From contig BMAT01002986.1 in the NCBI GenBank assembly GCA_019649035.1, positions 221,183 through 256,435 of the forward strand: 35,253 nucleotides of DNA. Direction: 5' to 3'. The notes under the pieces were generated by a model. It searched no databases and had not been told where the DNA came from. It was given only the letters and a program-made list of their open reading frames with translations. Positions 33,497 to 35,253 of the stretch are shown piece by piece (position 1 is the first letter of the stretch; each line of letters starts with the position of its first letter). The DNA comes from Elysia marginata (taxonomy: Eukaryota; Mollusca; Gastropoda; Plakobranchidae). Position numbers and translations under genes: made by a program.

Positions 33497-33900
33497 TCTT
33501 TCCTTCCGACCCTGAGTGTCAGTCTGTCGGTCTGTCAGTCTGCCTGTTTGCTAGCTTATCTAGATGTAACTCTTGTGTGCTTCTCCTCTTGTCTCTTCCT
33601 CCTTTCACCTTTCTCTCTCCCCATCTCTTCGTCTTAAGTCTACCTCTGCATTCCTTCTGCCTCTTCCTTTGTTAAGTTTTCTTTCTATCTATCGCCTTGC
33701 TATCGATCAGCTTTCCTTCAAATCACTTTTATTGATTGAATTAATATTTCTTTTCTTCTTACTAATATTAGTTTCCTCTTTAAACCTTCAGTATACTTTC
33801 TCCTTACACTACTAAGATACCTCAACAATACACCATCGTCCTCATCTTATCGCGACCCACTCATTTCCGCCGTGCTTTCTTTCCCTTGTCCGGTCCATCT
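33497..33900 (+). repeat. Pyrimidine-rich low-complexity tract
   Basis: A loose CT-rich stretch with TCTG units at about 33518-33545. It yields Ser/Leu-rich ORFs that are not supported as genes. Confidence 0.6.
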
Positions 33901-34629
33901 TTTTAACTCACCGGGTTTGGATTCGTTTGGGCGGAAATCTGGCCGCTCTGGCATAAGTCACGTCTGTAAGTCTCTCTCTCTCCTGACGAGAAAGTTACAA
34001 GTGGTCACTCCCGAAACTTGACATGTCCCTGTTTCCCCGTTAAACAACCACACTCACCGGGAACTCATCTTCCTAACTTTTCTCCTCTGACTGTAAAAAT
34101 TGAGACCTTTCCGTACCTCCCCTCCTGCCCCCCCCCCTTCCCGGTCCAATCTCTTTCTTCACGGCAAAGCTGAAATATTACAAGAACTGATACGATTTTA
34201 GATTGTTGAATTGTTGCCTAGGCCTATCCAAACATACGAACTTTCTTTTCAGGCTAGGATAGCTACTGCTCTGCAGTAACTGTATTCATTTTAGCACAAT
34301 AATATGAAGGCATCCAAACGTCACCAATGCCATTTTTATCAAGGTCATCATTTTTATCGTTATCATCATCATTGAATTCAGTGAGAAATAGGACTGTCAA
34401 TCTCGCGCAGCAAGGCTGCCTATCTTCAAGGCCAAGCCCTAATTCATTCTCATCAAATGGCGAAACCTATTGTTGCTACAGAGTTATCGAAACTGGTCAG
34501 ATAAAAAAGGATACTATCGATACCTTGGTATTATTTTTAGAGATACTTGTTCAAGGCAGAATCCAAGTAAAGAGATTAAAGAATTAATTGTAGGCATAAT
34601 ACAGCAACTTCGATCACCACTGCTTGTAA
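33901..34629. other. Non-coding stretch
   Basis: Contains a run of C near 34130 and an 86-codon frame (34327-34587) without a family. Nothing else recognised. Confidence 0.45.
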
Positions 34630-34794
34630 CTAGTTGTAGTCGTAGTAGTAGGAGTAGTAGTAGTAGGATTAGTAGTAGTAGTAGTAGTAGTAGCAGTAGT
34701 AGAAGTAGTAGTAGTAGTAGTAGTAGTACTAATAGTAGTATTAGTAGTAGAAGTAGACTAAGTAGTAGTAATAGTAAAAGTAGTAGTAGTAGTT

Positions 34795-34879
<85 letters not shown>

Positions 34880-34930
34880 AAGAATCAGCAGCAGTAGTAG
34901 TAGTAATATTAGTAGTAGGAGCAGTATTAC
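34630..34930 (+). repeat. AGT/TAG trinucleotide microsatellite, about 300 bases
   Basis: An interrupted AGT array with its purest run at about 34795-34861. One frame reads as poly-serine, another is all stops. The poly-Ser ORF is a translation of the repeat. Confidence 0.95.
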
Positions 34931-34974
34931 TAGAATTCTTTTAATATTTTCATTTTTTATTACAGTACATTAAT

Positions 34975-35253
34975 CCCTTTCGGGAAATTTGGCTTCATCA
35001 CTTAACGTTACTGTGTCGACACAGAGCAGCGCCACTAATGCCCAAGTAGATCAGTACATTAATTTGAAGGCCACTTTTAACCCATATGCAGAGTGTTGCA
35101 GGCGCATATCATAAATTCATTTGCCTGTAACTGGGTACCCATTTTACAGGTGGGTGGATGGGAGAAAGTTAGGGTAAATTGCTTTCCCAAGGCATTTGCA
35201 TCATAGCATGGTCGGGAATCGAACCCGCGACCTCCAAATCTCGAGTCCGACGC
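34975..35253 (-). mobile_element. tRNA-derived SINE (family C), cut by the window edge
   Basis: On the minus strand a tRNA-like head runs in from the right edge, with a perfect B box GGTTCGATTCC (35215-35225 on +). It is followed by a body with AATGGGTACCCAGTTACAG. The A box lies at or beyond the window end. The left boundary is uncertain. The B box also occurs in real tRNAs, but the bases after it do not form a 3' acceptor stem. Confidence 0.65.

Noticed and set aside
34470-34973. 167-codon Ser-rich ORF
   Set aside because: It is the AGT microsatellite read in the serine frame; interruptions follow repeat decay, not codon constraint.

Overview
The window looks like nuclear DNA from an invertebrate animal, most likely a mollusc and perhaps a gastropod. 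It is AT-rich and gene-poor, with a spliced gene, canonical GT-AG intron signals, tRNA-derived SINEs with target-site duplications, many GA/TC microsatellites and several minisatellites. The animal assignment is well supported by the gene and its intron. The mollusc/gastropod assignment is an inference from general repeat style, not from a diagnostic marker.

One gene is secure. It encodes a monocarboxylate-transporter-like (SLC16/MCT, major facilitator superfamily) membrane protein on the + strand. Its coding sequence is join(6471..8949, 10279..10508), 902 residues, interrupted by one 1,329-base intron. The first coding exon carries the N-terminal tail, the MCT signature, membrane segments 1-11 and an unusually long loop (about 360 residues) between segments 6 and 7. 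The second carries segment 12 and the C-terminal tail. A purine-rich GA microsatellite starts a few bases inside the intron. The presumptive leader holds two overlapping short upstream ORFs. Possible polyadenylation signals lie at 11061 and 11772.

Region by region: 1-2016 is AT-rich and empty apart from TCTAGATC-type motifs. 2017-2405 is a 57-base satellite with a 171-base higher-order pattern, followed by an unrecognised 162-codon ORF (2462-2950). 2951-6470 is leader and flank. 6471-10508 is the transporter gene, followed by 3' UTR and about 5.5 kb of AT-rich non-coding DNA. 16.2-16.8 kb has a TC tract and a tRNA-derived SINE. 16.8-22.5 kb is mostly empty, with a 39-base triplication and a 3-base N gap. 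22.5-27 kb holds three copies of a second tRNA-derived SINE family, a possible orphan exon (23419-23788) beside a GA tract, and a cluster of tandem repeats with periods 84, 42 and 63. 28-35 kb holds a truncated retroelement with an 11-base target-site duplication, more microsatellites, a ten-unit 52-base minisatellite with an internal hairpin, a 300-base AGT tract, and a SINE cut by the window edge.

I found no gene cluster, defence system or other multi-gene system. The most interesting points are the transporter's apparent loss of the charged residues used for proton coupling in MCT1, its histidine-striped loop helix, the microsatellite against its splice donor, and the structure of the repeats.
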